IMG/VR virus record: IMGVR_UViG_3300021952_000026
Span: 1-31,795 of that record
Length of the DNA: 31,795 nt
DNA from: a virus
Direction: 5' to 3' (one strand)
Shown here in pieces: positions 13,491-20,730 of the stretch. Position 1 is the first letter of the stretch; each line of letters opens with the position of its first letter. A model generated the notes under the pieces. The model did no database searches and was not told the origin of the DNA. It saw only the letters and a list, made by a program, of their open reading frames with translations. Both the position numbers and the translations under genes were made by a program.

Positions 13491-13744
13491 AGCTCAATAA
13501 AATAGTGACGCTGGCGCACCATGCGCCCTTGTGAATCTGCTGACGTGTAAAACTTTGATGGTAGCTTTTTTATGGCTTTTGATCTTCGCAGCCGATCGTA
13601 GTGCAGCCCTAGTTTTTCAGCCAACGCCGAAAGAGAGTGCCAGTGTGGCGGCGCATCTTCGCCAACGATCTCCATCCGAAGCCGTTGCAGTGCGCTTAAA
13701 CTGGAAGCCTGAACGCTCCCCCTTTGGTTTCTTTTGCTAGCCAT
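13487..13744 (-). CDS. Small HTH-like protein in lysis region (85 aa)
   Basis: After a basic, low-complexity N-terminus, residues 40-65 (LSALAEKLGLHYDRLRRSKAIKKLP) look like a helix-turn-helix of homeodomain or excisionase type. The last residues form a strand (RQRHYFIEL). It overlaps the metallophosphoesterase by 49 bases and the endolysin start by ATGA. A regulatory or DNA-binding role is plausible but unproven. Confidence 0.55.
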   Translation of the reverse strand: MASKRNQRGSVQASSLSALQRLRMEIVGEDAPPHWHSLSALAEKLGLHYDRLRRSKAIKKLPSKFYTSADSQGRMVRQRHYFIEL

Positions 13745-14442
13745 ATTTGAGTTTCATCCGTTGTATACTCTCCCCATGCAAAACCGCGAGACCAACTTGT
13801 TGTCGCGCGCCTGTTTGCAGCGTAGTGGGCCTGCGAAATGTCCATTAGTGTCCCCACGCAATACCCGGTCGGCGCGTCCAGCCTGCGCCCTTCGGCCTGC
13901 ATCACGCGGTGAAGGTGCGCGATCACAACTTGCGTGTGAGTTCCATTGCAAACAGTCTCGGCGTGGTCGCGGACAGCTTCGGAGTTGCAAAAGTACCCGT
14001 GCCCAAACAGCGCGCTGCCAAGTGGCAGCCAACCGCGCTTGAGGTCGTATGGCAGCAGCTTTGCCCGCAGCCGGCGAGTTTCGGATTCGATGTCCTGATA
14101 TACGCGCCCCGCCAAAGACGCCACCAATGCCCGAGGGCTGTCCATCAACGAAATCAACCGGTGTTCGTGATTGCCGAGACAGAACGCCTGCGGTTCGAGC
14201 TGGCGCAAGAACGCAACGCCCATTTGCAGGTCATGGTCGGGATCTACGCTGTCGTCCGCGGTGCCTAATGCGCCGGCCCTGAGGCACGCCAGATCAATGG
14301 CATCCCCGAGGTGAATGGTAGTGTGTGGCTTCCAGCGAGCTTTGAACCGCAACACCTCGCGCAGGATCGCTTGATCGGCGAGGAACCCATGTGAGCAACC
14401 CACCGCTAAAAATCGCTTCCAAGAGCGCGTGATGTTTGCCAA
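13696..14442 (-). CDS. Calcineurin-like metallophosphoesterase with altered motif I (248 aa)
   Basis: Core motifs of the metallophosphoesterase fold are in order: GCSHG (15-19), HLGDAID (44-50), CLGNHEHR (88-95), FGHG (146-149) and VIAHLHR (173-179). These normally bind two metals and hydrolyse phosphoesters. The first motif is usually GDxHG; here the Asp is replaced by C16, so metal binding may differ. The start is TTG at 14442, because an in-frame stop lies only four codons upstream and no ATG or GTG fits. It sits between a ferritin-like gene and the endolysin. Substrate unknown; phage members may act on nucleic-acid ends or nucleotides. Confidence 0.8.
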   Translation of the reverse strand: MANITRSWKRFLAVGCSHGFLADQAILREVLRFKARWKPHTTIHLGDAIDLACLRAGALGTADDSVDPDHDLQMGVAFLRQLEPQAFCLGNHEHRLISLMDSPRALVASLAGRVYQDIESETRRLRAKLLPYDLKRGWLPLGSALFGHGYFCNSEAVRDHAETVCNGTHTQVVIAHLHRVMQAEGRRLDAPTGYCVGTLMDISQAHYAANRRATTSWSRGFAWGEYTTDETQIWLAKETKGGAFRLPV

Positions 14443-14451
14443 GCGGCAGGC

Positions 14452-14808
14452 CTAAGCCAGAGTCAGGCGGTAAAGAAGTTGATCCACGTGCCCAAGGATG
14501 TCGTCGCGAAGATTGAGCAGATCGGACGCTGTGCGGAACTCGGCACCAAGCCCGTCGAGGTACTGCTTAAACTCGGTGATAATGCCGATCACCGTGCGAT
14601 CATCCACTTGCCCCTTGACGTTGAGCACCACGCCGTTCAGAGCCTCGCGACCGTAGCGACCAATAGCAGCCTCCACCAAGGAATCAATGGGGTCTTCTAT
14701 GGCCTCGTAGGCGTCCCCGAAAGCGTTGTGCCGGGCAAAGGAAGTTGTCTGCCAATGCCAGACTTTGAGCTGCGCATGAAATTGAAGGAGCGGTTGGATC
14801 AGGTTCAT
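14452..14808 (-). CDS. Ferritin/Dps-like small protein (DUF5856-type, 118 aa)
   Basis: The N-terminus reads MNLIQPLLQFHAQLKVWHWQTTSFARHNAFGDAYE, then IDSLVEAAIGRYGRE. The HWQT...H...D..YE pattern is that of a Dps/ferritin-like helical bundle protein found in phages and giant viruses (DUF5856 as I recall). Its biological role is not established. The start at 14808 is set by ATGA overlap with the small membrane protein; the longer frame is a shadow. The length gives about four helices, the minimum for the bundle. It lies inside the lysis cluster, which is odd for a storage-type fold. Confidence 0.7.
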   Translation of the reverse strand: MNLIQPLLQFHAQLKVWHWQTTSFARHNAFGDAYEAIEDPIDSLVEAAIGRYGREALNGVVLNVKGQVDDRTVIGIITEFKQYLDGLGAEFRTASDLLNLRDDILGHVDQLLYRLTLA

Positions 14809-15035
14809 TTGTTGCGAAGGGTTTTCACGATCATGATTGAGCTGTAAATGATCGCGGTGATTAAACTTAGGATGCGAAGCCACGCCTCGAAATTAGAAAG
14901 CGAGATCGCCAACGCCGTGAGATTGGCAAACCCCACTTGTATAATCCCGTCGATGTGGCGGTTGTGGAGCATGCTAGGCTCTGGCGATGAAGGTGACTCC
15001 TGCGCCGAAGATTCGTGGCAATTTTCCGTTTTCAT
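14805..15035 (-). CDS. Small membrane protein, holin candidate (76 aa, or 55 aa from 14972)
   Basis: The C-terminal 50 residues carry one or two hydrophobic helices: IIQVGFANLTALAISL and LRILSLITAIIYSSIMIV, ending in a basic KTLRNK. Such a topology, small size and location in a lysis cluster fit a holin or antiholin. Two starts are possible: ATG at 15035 adds a polar, Ser/Pro-rich N-terminus that overlaps the previous gene, while ATG at 14972 lies one base after that gene's stop. I cannot decide between them. The stop overlaps the next start (ATGA). Confidence 0.6.
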   Translation of the reverse strand: MKTENCHESSAQESPSSPEPSMLHNRHIDGIIQVGFANLTALAISLSNFEAWLRILSLITAIIYSSIMIVKTLRNK

Positions 15036-15207
15036 CGTAAATGCCAGAGTAAGGGGTTATTGTGTCAGGAGGAAGACCTGCCCCGTCGCTTCCTGCCGGC
15101 GGGAGGACGCGATTTACGCGCGCCAGAATCTGAAGCCCCGCCGGAGGTGTCGCGCCGAGATATTTTGCCTGCTGCGCCGGAATAATTGGAACGGGAAGAA
15201 CGGTCAT
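14974..15207 (-). CDS. Hypothetical Pro/Gly-rich protein (77 aa)
   Basis: The frame is protein-like from ATG 15207: MTVLPVPIIPAQQAKYLG, then PPAGLQILARVNRVLPPAGSD, and a terminal IFGAGVTFIARA. No family recognised. It overlaps the 3' half of the small membrane protein gene in another frame. Of the two overlapping frames this one has the more natural composition downstream of 15207. The longer frame from 15294 is likely a shadow. Confidence 0.5.
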   Translation of the reverse strand: MTVLPVPIIPAQQAKYLGATPPAGLQILARVNRVLPPAGSDGAGLPPDTITPYSGIYDENGKLPRIFGAGVTFIARA

Positions 15208-15319
15208 TGCGCTTTGATTGTAAATAGTGCTTGCCAAAATAGCCAATTCCAACTCCCGCGGCGCCCGAGAAAAACACCCAAAATGAGGGCGCAACTAGGG
15301 CCAAAAGTTGGAGAAACAT
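15065..15319 (-). CDS. Small single-TM protein overlapping two neighbours (84 aa)
   Basis: The first 30 residues are a strong transmembrane segment (FLQLLALVAPSFWVFFSGAAGVGIGYF). The rest is Ser/Arg/Gly-rich and overlaps the 77-aa gene out of frame, so it may be under relaxed constraint. ATG 15349 is an alternative start but overlaps the lipoprotein gene by 20 bases. A holin, antiholin or pinholin-type role fits the context; the second half may not be selected as protein. Confidence 0.45.
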   Translation of the reverse strand: MFLQLLALVAPSFWVFFSGAAGVGIGYFGKHYLQSKRNDRSSRSNYSGAAGKISRRDTSGGASDSGARKSRPPAGRKRRGRSSS

Positions 15320-15329
15320 GCTCACATCA

Positions 15330-15602
15330 TTACCGCCCTTGGGAAGCATGTTTAAGGGCGCTCACGGCGTCGATGTAGGATAATTCAAGTTGCTGATATC
15401 TTGCGGCGGAGTGCCACACCTCATCGTCCTGCGCTTGGTACGTCTGGCCCTTTGCTAGGCGTAGAATCCCCGATGGCTGGTACAATGATCCCGCTGGCAC
15501 GGGCGAGACGTGCGCGCATCCGATCAGCCAGAGCGTCATCACCACGCTGACGAGCAGCAAGGATGCCGTTTTCCATGAGTTCGCAGTAACTCTCAATGTC
15601 AC
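15330..15602 (-). CDS. Lipoprotein, o-spanin candidate (90 aa)
   Basis: An N-terminal Lys-containing region, a hydrophobic stretch SLLLVSVVMTLWLIGC and the lipobox LIGC (C29) predict a secreted lipoprotein. The mature part (CAHVSPVPAGSLYQPSGIL and onward, 62 residues) is polar and contains PVPAG and DEVWHSAARYQQLE. The gene overlaps the upstream 85-aa gene by 182 bases in another frame, the arrangement used by Rz/Rz1-like spanin pairs to fuse inner and outer membranes. The start is GTG at 15602, with no clear Shine-Dalgarno. A lipoprotein unrelated to spanins is the alternative. Confidence 0.6.
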   Translation of the reverse strand: MTLRVTANSWKTASLLLVSVVMTLWLIGCAHVSPVPAGSLYQPSGILRLAKGQTYQAQDDEVWHSAARYQQLELSYIDAVSALKHASQGR

Positions 15603-15678
15603 GGCTTAGTTCCCAGTGTGCTCGGATTACCTTGAGCTGAAGCCAACTACTTAGACTCTGGAGCAGAAGCAGAAGCAT
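15421..15678 (-). CDS. Hydrophobic-N-terminus protein, i-spanin candidate (85 aa)
   Basis: Begins MLLLLLQSLSSWLQLKVI, a short hydrophobic segment that could anchor in the inner membrane, followed by a helix (HWELSRDIESYCELMENGILAARQRGDDALADRMRARLARAS) and a polar Pro/Ser tail. The start is well set by AAAGGAG 8 bases upstream. The lipoprotein gene begins inside it in another frame, which suggests an Rz/Rz1-like pair. The hydrophobic stretch is shorter than a standard Rz anchor, so the role is uncertain. Confidence 0.55.
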   Translation of the reverse strand: MLLLLLQSLSSWLQLKVIRAHWELSRDIESYCELMENGILAARQRGDDALADRMRARLARASGIIVPAIGDSTPSKGPDVPSAGR

Positions 15679-15844
15679 CTGATTTCTCCTTTCGCACAAC
15701 GTTGATCACGCCCATCGCGCCCAGCCCGGCGCTCACGATGGCATCCGTGAGGTCCGGGCGGAGTTTAACACCGAGGGCCGTCAACACCGAAATGATTCCG
15801 CGCCATGTGGACGGTTCGGAGAGTCGCTCAAAAATGTATTTCAT
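15647..15844 (-). CDS. Small amphipathic protein, holin candidate (65 aa)
   Basis: Two moderately hydrophobic helices (WRGIISVLTALGVKL and AIVSAGLGAMGVINVV) separated by RPDLTD, then a charged Lys/Ser/Ala tail. This topology is common in small phage holin-like proteins with an R/KPDL loop. The ATG overlaps the preceding 37-aa gene's stop (ATGA), and its 3' end overlaps the i-spanin candidate by 32 bases. The role is inferred from topology and position between the fibres and the lysis genes. Confidence 0.6.
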   Translation of the reverse strand: MKYIFERLSEPSTWRGIISVLTALGVKLRPDLTDAIVSAGLGAMGVINVVRKEKSDASASAPESK

Positions 15845-15954
15845 GGTTTTAAAAGTCTTTTAAGTGTTTCAGCAAAAACTAATTGCAAAGAAGTTGGAAG
15901 CAGCACCGCCGCAACATAAACAGCCACTGCGGTCCATACAATTACTTGTCGCAT
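15841..15954 (-). CDS. Microprotein with one TM helix (37 aa)
   Basis: A 37-codon frame starts four bases after the fibre stop and ends in an ATGA overlap with the holin-like gene. The protein is MRQVIVWTAVAVYVAAVLLP, then TSLQLVFAETLKRLLKP: one clear transmembrane helix and a basic C-terminus. The tight packing argues it is real, since otherwise the gap would be one of the largest in this region. No family recognised; a lysis or membrane role is possible. Confidence 0.6.
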   Translation of the reverse strand: MRQVIVWTAVAVYVAAVLLPTSLQLVFAETLKRLLKP

Positions 15955-15958
15955 TCGC

Positions 15959-18121
15959 TTATAGCGACGCTCTCACCTTGAGCGTTCCGCTTGCCAGATC
16001 GACCGTTGCGCCCGTGTTATTTATGGCGCGGACAGTAACCGTGTTTGCCCCAGTCACATTGGCAACAAGGGTCACGCCTGCGGTGTTTGTCGACAAACAC
16101 GCATCGGCAAACATTGATGTTGTTGCGCCTGTGCAAGTCACCGTGGTTGCAGAAGTTGAGTTTGCTGCTAGCGACGGGAAGTCGTGTGTTTTTGAGCCCG
16201 TGAAATAACCGCTTGAGATGGAGGTTCCGTCAGCAAAGGCCAGCGGGCCGGTCGCGTAAGTGTATTGACTTACTAATGCGTCCACCTTGGTTTCGTAAGG
16301 CGTTACGGCAGTGTTTGATAGGCTATTTCCGGACGAGAAAAAGAACGAACCAGCAACTCCCGTTACTAAATAGTTCGACGCTCCCGCTGGCATCGAAAAC
16401 GAGCTGTTGAATACGCCAACAAGTGAACCTGCACCAGCAATGTTGAACGCATTAACGGTTGTTGCTGAACTGGAGAATGAGCACCAGCCTGCCGTCATCA
16501 AAGCAGTTGTGCTTGTAATGTTTACGACGTTCGCGCCATTTGCCCGAATGTCGCATGATTTAAGCTCAACGTATGGTTTTAAACTTCCATTGGTGCCGCG
16601 GAGCAAAAAGGCGCACGTTCCAAACTCGGTCGACAAATTAGTCGCGTACAAGCTGCCTCCGTTGAGATCAAAATGCGTTCCACCTTGGCCCACAACGGAA
16701 TACATCAAACTCTTGACGTCGTTCAGTTTAACGATCACGTCAGAATTGACCAGCATCCCCACCGCGCTGGTGGATGTTAGATCATTTCCGATGGTGCAGG
16801 TTTCAAAATTCACGGAAACGCCAACTGCGCCGGTGGCCGAAAAAGTGAACGTCGGCGATGCTGCGTTGCTGCCGTTGAAACGAATGCCAGACAATTGAAG
16901 TGAATTGTTTGCTGCCGTCGATCCACCTGTGAACGTGTGGTTTCCAGTGATTTGAACGACGGAATTCAAGCCGTTGTTCGTGCCAATAGCTGACAGTGAC
17001 ACGCTTCCTTTGAGCGTAAGATTTTCGGTATAAAGCCCCGCCGGAATCAGCACCTGCGCCGGATTGCTGGCTGTCGCATCCGTTATCAGATTCAAACACC
17101 CTTGAATCGTGCTTGCGTCGCGGCCCACAACCTTAACTCGCGCGCCAAAATAACCGCCCGCCATTTTACTCCAATCGATGGCGGCAGAAGCGTCAACGTC
17201 TGCATTCACAAGCAAGGAAGCCGGAGATTGGAGAGTTCCAGCAACCGTTTTCCAAAGTCCCGTCCCACCCACCAGCGGCAGAGAAGTGTGAACGTGCGAA
17301 GGCTGCCCATCGCCAAATTGCAACGTAGCGGTATGCCCGTTTGCCGAGGCTTTAACTTCGACGGCAACGTAAATCCGATCCGTGAGCGAAACCGTCGTCT
17401 GTGGAACGAGCACGGACAACGAAAACTGGGCAGAAACGTTGTTGATTACCTGCTCGCCTGAAGTCCCCAACAATGTTGGAGCATCGGTTCCGTTGTATAT
17501 GTAAACTTTTGCACGAATTACTGTTCCGGCATTGGCGTTAGCATCACCATATGCCCACACATTAAAGTCCCAAAGGCCCGCGGGAATTGCAGTGACGTCT
17601 GGATCAATTGGTGTCGCTTCAGAAACATAGCCACCGAACAGAGTCCAAGCTCCTGTAGTCAACGTGCCCGTCGTAATGCTCGTTGCGGTTGCTGATCCTG
17701 TGCGGCCAAGCTGTTTAGGTGTGCCGGGCAAATTGGTTGTCGGAGAGTCGGCAGCGACGTCTTCACGAAAGTAATAGGTGAGACCATTAGCTCCACCTCC
17801 TCCCGTGCCAGTGGATGGCGTGGCTGGAGCCCAAGCTGAACCTGTCCACGTTAACACCTGCCCAGTGCCCGGCGTTCCCTGCAAAGCCAAAGTCTGGCCC
17901 TGCAATTTGTTCACCGTCGGCGAAGGCATATTGCCCGTCAGGTCTCCGCCAACGGCCTCCGTGGCCCCGAGTGCGCCCACCTGCGAAGCCGTAGGCATGG
18001 CGTGCGCGTGGTCGCCCCGCGAATAACTGGTGGACGTGCCTGCGGTGGCGGTTCCAAGTGCTGCGGGAGTCGCGTTGGACCCCGCATTAAGCATGTCGCC
18101 GGTAGGTTTGTTCAAAGCCAT
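15959..18121 (-). CDS. Tail fibre / tailspike-like protein with probable beta-helix (720 aa)
   Basis: Probable receptor-binding protein. Residues 20-100 are fibre shaft modules, including SYSRGDHAHAMP (32-43), a motif frequent in phage fibres, and TGQVLTWTGSAWAPA (86-100), repeated in the neighbouring fibre proteins. Residues about 115-280 look like a beta-sandwich (DRIYVAVEVKA region). From about 335 a pectin-lyase-type beta-helix begins (VLIPAGLYTENLTL, then repeated short strands with Asn/Gly turns) and runs to about 600. The C-terminus is strand-rich. No catalytic residues for polysaccharide cleavage can be named. It is the last gene before the lysis block. Confidence 0.8.
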   Translation of the reverse strand: MALNKPTGDMLNAGSNATPAALGTATAGTSTSYSRGDHAHAMPTASQVGALGATEAVGGDLTGNMPSPTVNKLQGQTLALQGTPGTGQVLTWTGSAWAPATPSTGTGGGGANGLTYYFREDVAADSPTTNLPGTPKQLGRTGSATATSITTGTLTTGAWTLFGGYVSEATPIDPDVTAIPAGLWDFNVWAYGDANANAGTVIRAKVYIYNGTDAPTLLGTSGEQVINNVSAQFSLSVLVPQTTVSLTDRIYVAVEVKASANGHTATLQFGDGQPSHVHTSLPLVGGTGLWKTVAGTLQSPASLLVNADVDASAAIDWSKMAGGYFGARVKVVGRDASTIQGCLNLITDATASNPAQVLIPAGLYTENLTLKGSVSLSAIGTNNGLNSVVQITGNHTFTGGSTAANNSLQLSGIRFNGSNAASPTFTFSATGAVGVSVNFETCTIGNDLTSTSAVGMLVNSDVIVKLNDVKSLMYSVVGQGGTHFDLNGGSLYATNLSTEFGTCAFLLRGTNGSLKPYVELKSCDIRANGANVVNITSTTALMTAGWCSFSSSATTVNAFNIAGAGSLVGVFNSSFSMPAGASNYLVTGVAGSFFFSSGNSLSNTAVTPYETKVDALVSQYTYATGPLAFADGTSISSGYFTGSKTHDFPSLAANSTSATTVTCTGATTSMFADACLSTNTAGVTLVANVTGANTVTVRAINNTGATVDLASGTLKVRASL

Positions 18122-18124
18122 ATG

Positions 18125-19477
18125 TTACCAAGTAATTGTGATTGAAGCGGTTCCTGCTCCGCTGGTAATGGTGATCGCCTCAAGCGATCCGGCAGTGAAT
18201 AAATGCGCAAAATGAGCTTGATTTGCACTGAATCCAATTCTACCTGCGCCGCCGAGACCGCCAAGCCCGCCGGAATAGCCAGAGCCTTCGCACGCACCGC
18301 CGCCGCCACCTCCGCCTGATCCTCCGTCATTAACGTCGTTTTGACCACCGCCGCCGCCGCCTGAGCCATAAGCATTTCCAATTGATCCACCATTCCCGCC
18401 AAATCCCGAAATGCCATCGTTACTTTGTGCGCCCGCTGATGACGTTGCAGTTCCTCCCGGGATGTAAGTCCCTCCCCCCTGCCCATAATCCAACGGAGGA
18501 CCAGAATTACCGGGCCCGCCGCCACCGCCGCCACCGGGGCCTCGTCCGGTGCGTCCGGGATTTGCAGCCCCAATACATGCGCCACCGCCACCGCCGCCGC
18601 CGTATCCTTTTTTGCCACCCTGCCCGCCAGCATAGGTCGTGCCGTTAAATATCACAGACTGACCGTTAGCACCTTCGACCCCATCCGCGCCATCAGCGCC
18701 GTCAACTGGATTTCCAAACTCGTCACAACTCCCGTCTTGGCCGGTATAACCATTCCCCCCATCGTCCCCTTTGCCGGGGATGATATCGACCATCGCATAA
18801 CGGACGCCCGCCGGAACTCTCCAATAATGAGTACCAACGGTGTTGAATGTGATAGTTCCGCCGCCGCCTTGTGGCTCCCACTTTGACGTGGTCGCATTCC
18901 ACGCGAGCACCTGACCGTCATTTGGTGCCGTAGTGGCAATGTCGCGGCTTTGAAGTTGAGTAGCATTCCCGCTACCCCCAGCAGCCGGCGCCCACGCCGT
19001 GCCATTGTACGCCAAAACCTCGCCCGTAGATGGCGCAATCCCAGCAATGTCAACACCTTGCAGCTTGGTAGCATTTCCGTCACCCGAACCGCCGCCAATC
19101 CCCTGCGTGATGGCGCGCACCTGAATCGGCACGCCGTTAGCCGGCGCTGTAGCTAGTTGCAACGTGCCGCCGTTGGATGATCCAATTGTGTAGTCAACGC
19201 CTGCGCGCTGGTCGATGCCACCGACACTCACGAGGTAAGCCGCAGCGCTCGTTGAAGTCCACCCAAGGATCGGCGCAAAATCAGTTGCAGATCCATTGCC
19301 GGTAAACTGCGTAGCCGTGGTCCCCGCCGCGCCGGGGACCGCTAATTTCACAACGCCGTTGTCGGCGCCGAGGTATAGCTCCCCATCCTTGGTATTGACG
19401 GCCAACTCGCCAACGTAAAGGCTAGTGGGGTAACCAGATGCGCCCGAGCGGGCGCGTGGAATGATGGGGAATGCCAT
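18125..19477 (-). CDS. Polyglycine-rich tail fibre adhesin (450 aa)
   Basis: N-terminus MAFPIIPRA...ELAVNT...LY (1-45) is shared with the next fibre gene and probably an attachment module. Residues 55-122 form a phage fibre beta-domain. Two copies of a 31-33-residue repeat follow (135-165 and 171-203, NATxLQ...DI...AP..G.VLA.N...W.P). Residues 285-412 are dominated by runs of five to seven glycines separated by short variable loops, like the polyglycine II sandwich adhesin tips of T4-like phages (gp38 of S16). The C-terminus is a short strand-rich cap. In such adhesins the loops determine host range. Also possible: a simple Gly-rich structural linker. Confidence 0.78.
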   Translation of the reverse strand: MAFPIIPRARSGASGYPTSLYVGELAVNTKDGELYLGADNGVVKLAVPGAAGTTATQFTGNGSATDFAPILGWTSTSAAAYLVSVGGIDQRAGVDYTIGSSNGGTLQLATAPANGVPIQVRAITQGIGGGSGDGNATKLQGVDIAGIAPSTGEVLAYNGTAWAPAAGGSGNATQLQSRDIATTAPNDGQVLAWNATTSKWEPQGGGGTITFNTVGTHYWRVPAGVRYAMVDIIPGKGDDGGNGYTGQDGSCDEFGNPVDGADGADGVEGANGQSVIFNGTTYAGGQGGKKGYGGGGGGGACIGAANPGRTGRGPGGGGGGGPGNSGPPLDYGQGGGTYIPGGTATSSAGAQSNDGISGFGGNGGSIGNAYGSGGGGGGQNDVNDGGSGGGGGGGACEGSGYSGGLGGLGGAGRIGFSANQAHFAHLFTAGSLEAITITSGAGTASITITW

Positions 19478-19482
19478 GGGAT

Positions 19483-20430
19483 TTAGTAGGTGCCAGCAGA
19501 AGCCACAGTTGCCACTCCAGACTGCGCGTCGATGTTGATGGAGTCAGATGATTTAATGCCGCCGAGAACCGAAGAGGTCGCAATTGGAAGCGTATAGGTG
19601 CCACCAATCACCGAAAGGATTCCAGTTGTGGTGATGGAGAGGCCAGAACCAACGCTGAGTGCGCCGATTTGGGAGGTTGTAGCAAACGGCAACTGCCCTG
19701 AACTCAACAATCCAGAGCCGTCCAATTGCGGAATCAGTCCCGGATAATTGCCAGTCGTCACCTGATCATTTGTGACGGCGTTGAAATCTCCAGCAGTCAA
19801 CTGAATGTTGCCATCCTGCGGCGTTTTGTAGTTAACGCTAATGACTTCCGAAGTGCCGCCGTGAATGAGGTCCCACGACGTGCCATTGAACGCCATCAGA
19901 TCGCCGGCGATAAACTTGGTGTGGCCATCAATAGCAGTGACTAGCGTCTGCGTATTGGCGGCAACATAATAATCACCCTTTGCCGCCGTGCCCGAGCCCA
20001 CTACGCCGCCCGATGCAATTACGGGTGAGGTGTTAACGTCCCATGCTCCCTTGTAAGTCAGCGCGCCAACGCTGGCCGCAGGCAACTGCGCGGAGGAAAT
20101 CTTCCCGCTTGAATCAAGCTGGGGAATCTTGCCAGCGATTGCTGAAGTCGTAAGGTCAGCAATCTGCGATGTGGTCAGCCCTTGAATCTGCGAGGTCGAA
20201 ATTAAACCAGCGTTGGTCAACTGCGGAATGCCGTTGGGCGTTGCGTCGCGCGTCAGAAGTCCCGCGTTGATTTTGTCGTACCCCACTTCGACAACGCCTT
20301 CGTTGCCTTTGACGTAAAGCGTGTAGGTCTGAGTGTTTACGGCCAATTCGGCAAGCTGAAGGTCGCCAGATAGCGGCGCTGCCTGCGAAGTTGTGATAGC
20401 GTTGTATTTGGGAATAATGGGGAAGCTCAT
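19483..20430 (-). CDS. Tail fibre/collar protein with shared W-VNT module (315 aa)
   Basis: N-terminus MSFPIIPKYN...ELAVNT...LYVKGNEGVVEV matches the start of the polyglycine protein. Residues 68-123 contain repeats of IPQL(T/D)..G.(I/L)S(S/T) with QIQGL or QLPAA endings; one more copy is at about 229-245. Residues 130-188 form a module (AWDVNTSPVIASGG, GDYYVAAN, IDG, GDLMAFNGTSWDL) that also occurs twice in the 443-aa protein. The end reads SAGTY, like the collagen-like protein. It is probably a trimeric fibre or connector at the tail tip. Confidence 0.75.
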   Translation of the reverse strand: MSFPIIPKYNAITTSQAAPLSGDLQLAELAVNTQTYTLYVKGNEGVVEVGYDKINAGLLTRDATPNGIPQLTNAGLISTSQIQGLTTSQIADLTTSAIAGKIPQLDSSGKISSAQLPAASVGALTYKGAWDVNTSPVIASGGVVGSGTAAKGDYYVAANTQTLVTAIDGHTKFIAGDLMAFNGTSWDLIHGGTSEVISVNYKTPQDGNIQLTAGDFNAVTNDQVTTGNYPGLIPQLDGSGLLSSGQLPFATTSQIGALSVGSGLSITTTGILSVIGGTYTLPIATSSVLGGIKSSDSINIDAQSGVATVASAGTY

Positions 20431-20439
20431 GGTGTCAAA

Positions 20440-20730
20440 TTAGTAAGTGCCTGCGGATAGAGTTGTTGGCACCCACGCGGTGCCGTTCCACACCAGCGCC
20501 TGATTGCTGGTAGGGGTTGAATCTGAAACGGGATTGGATTGAAGTCCCACAACAGTTGCGACACTTCCAATTTCATCGGTGCCCAGAATCACGTCACCGT
20601 GCAGCGAAGTGAGATCTCCGGGAGGGCCTTGTGGGCCCTGTTCGCCTTGGGCGCCTTTATACCCGGGCGGGCCCATTAAAAGCTGAACGACAAACGCGGA
20701 TTGAGCCGCACAATTGGATTCGCAACTCAT
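20440..20730 (-). CDS. Short collagen-like tail protein (96 aa)
   Basis: Residues 20-40 are seven uninterrupted Gly-X-Y triplets (GPPGYKGAQGEQGPQGPPGD), a collagen-like triple helix. The N-terminus is Cys-containing (MSCESNC) and hydrophobic, and the C-terminus holds the ALVWNGTAWVP motif seen in the fibres, followed by SAGTY. Collagen-like segments act as trimeric rods in phage fibres. The start overlaps the previous stop (ATGA). Confidence 0.75.
   Translation of the reverse strand: MSCESNCAAQSAFVVQLLMGPPGYKGAQGEQGPQGPPGDLTSLHGDVILGTDEIGSVATVVGLQSNPVSDSTPTSNQALVWNGTAWVPTTLSAGTY

Noticed and set aside
18112-18633. A second minus-strand frame (173 codons) inside the polyglycine fibre gene
   Set aside because: It is the shadow of GGN-codon runs in another frame and has no independent start signal or protein-like pattern.
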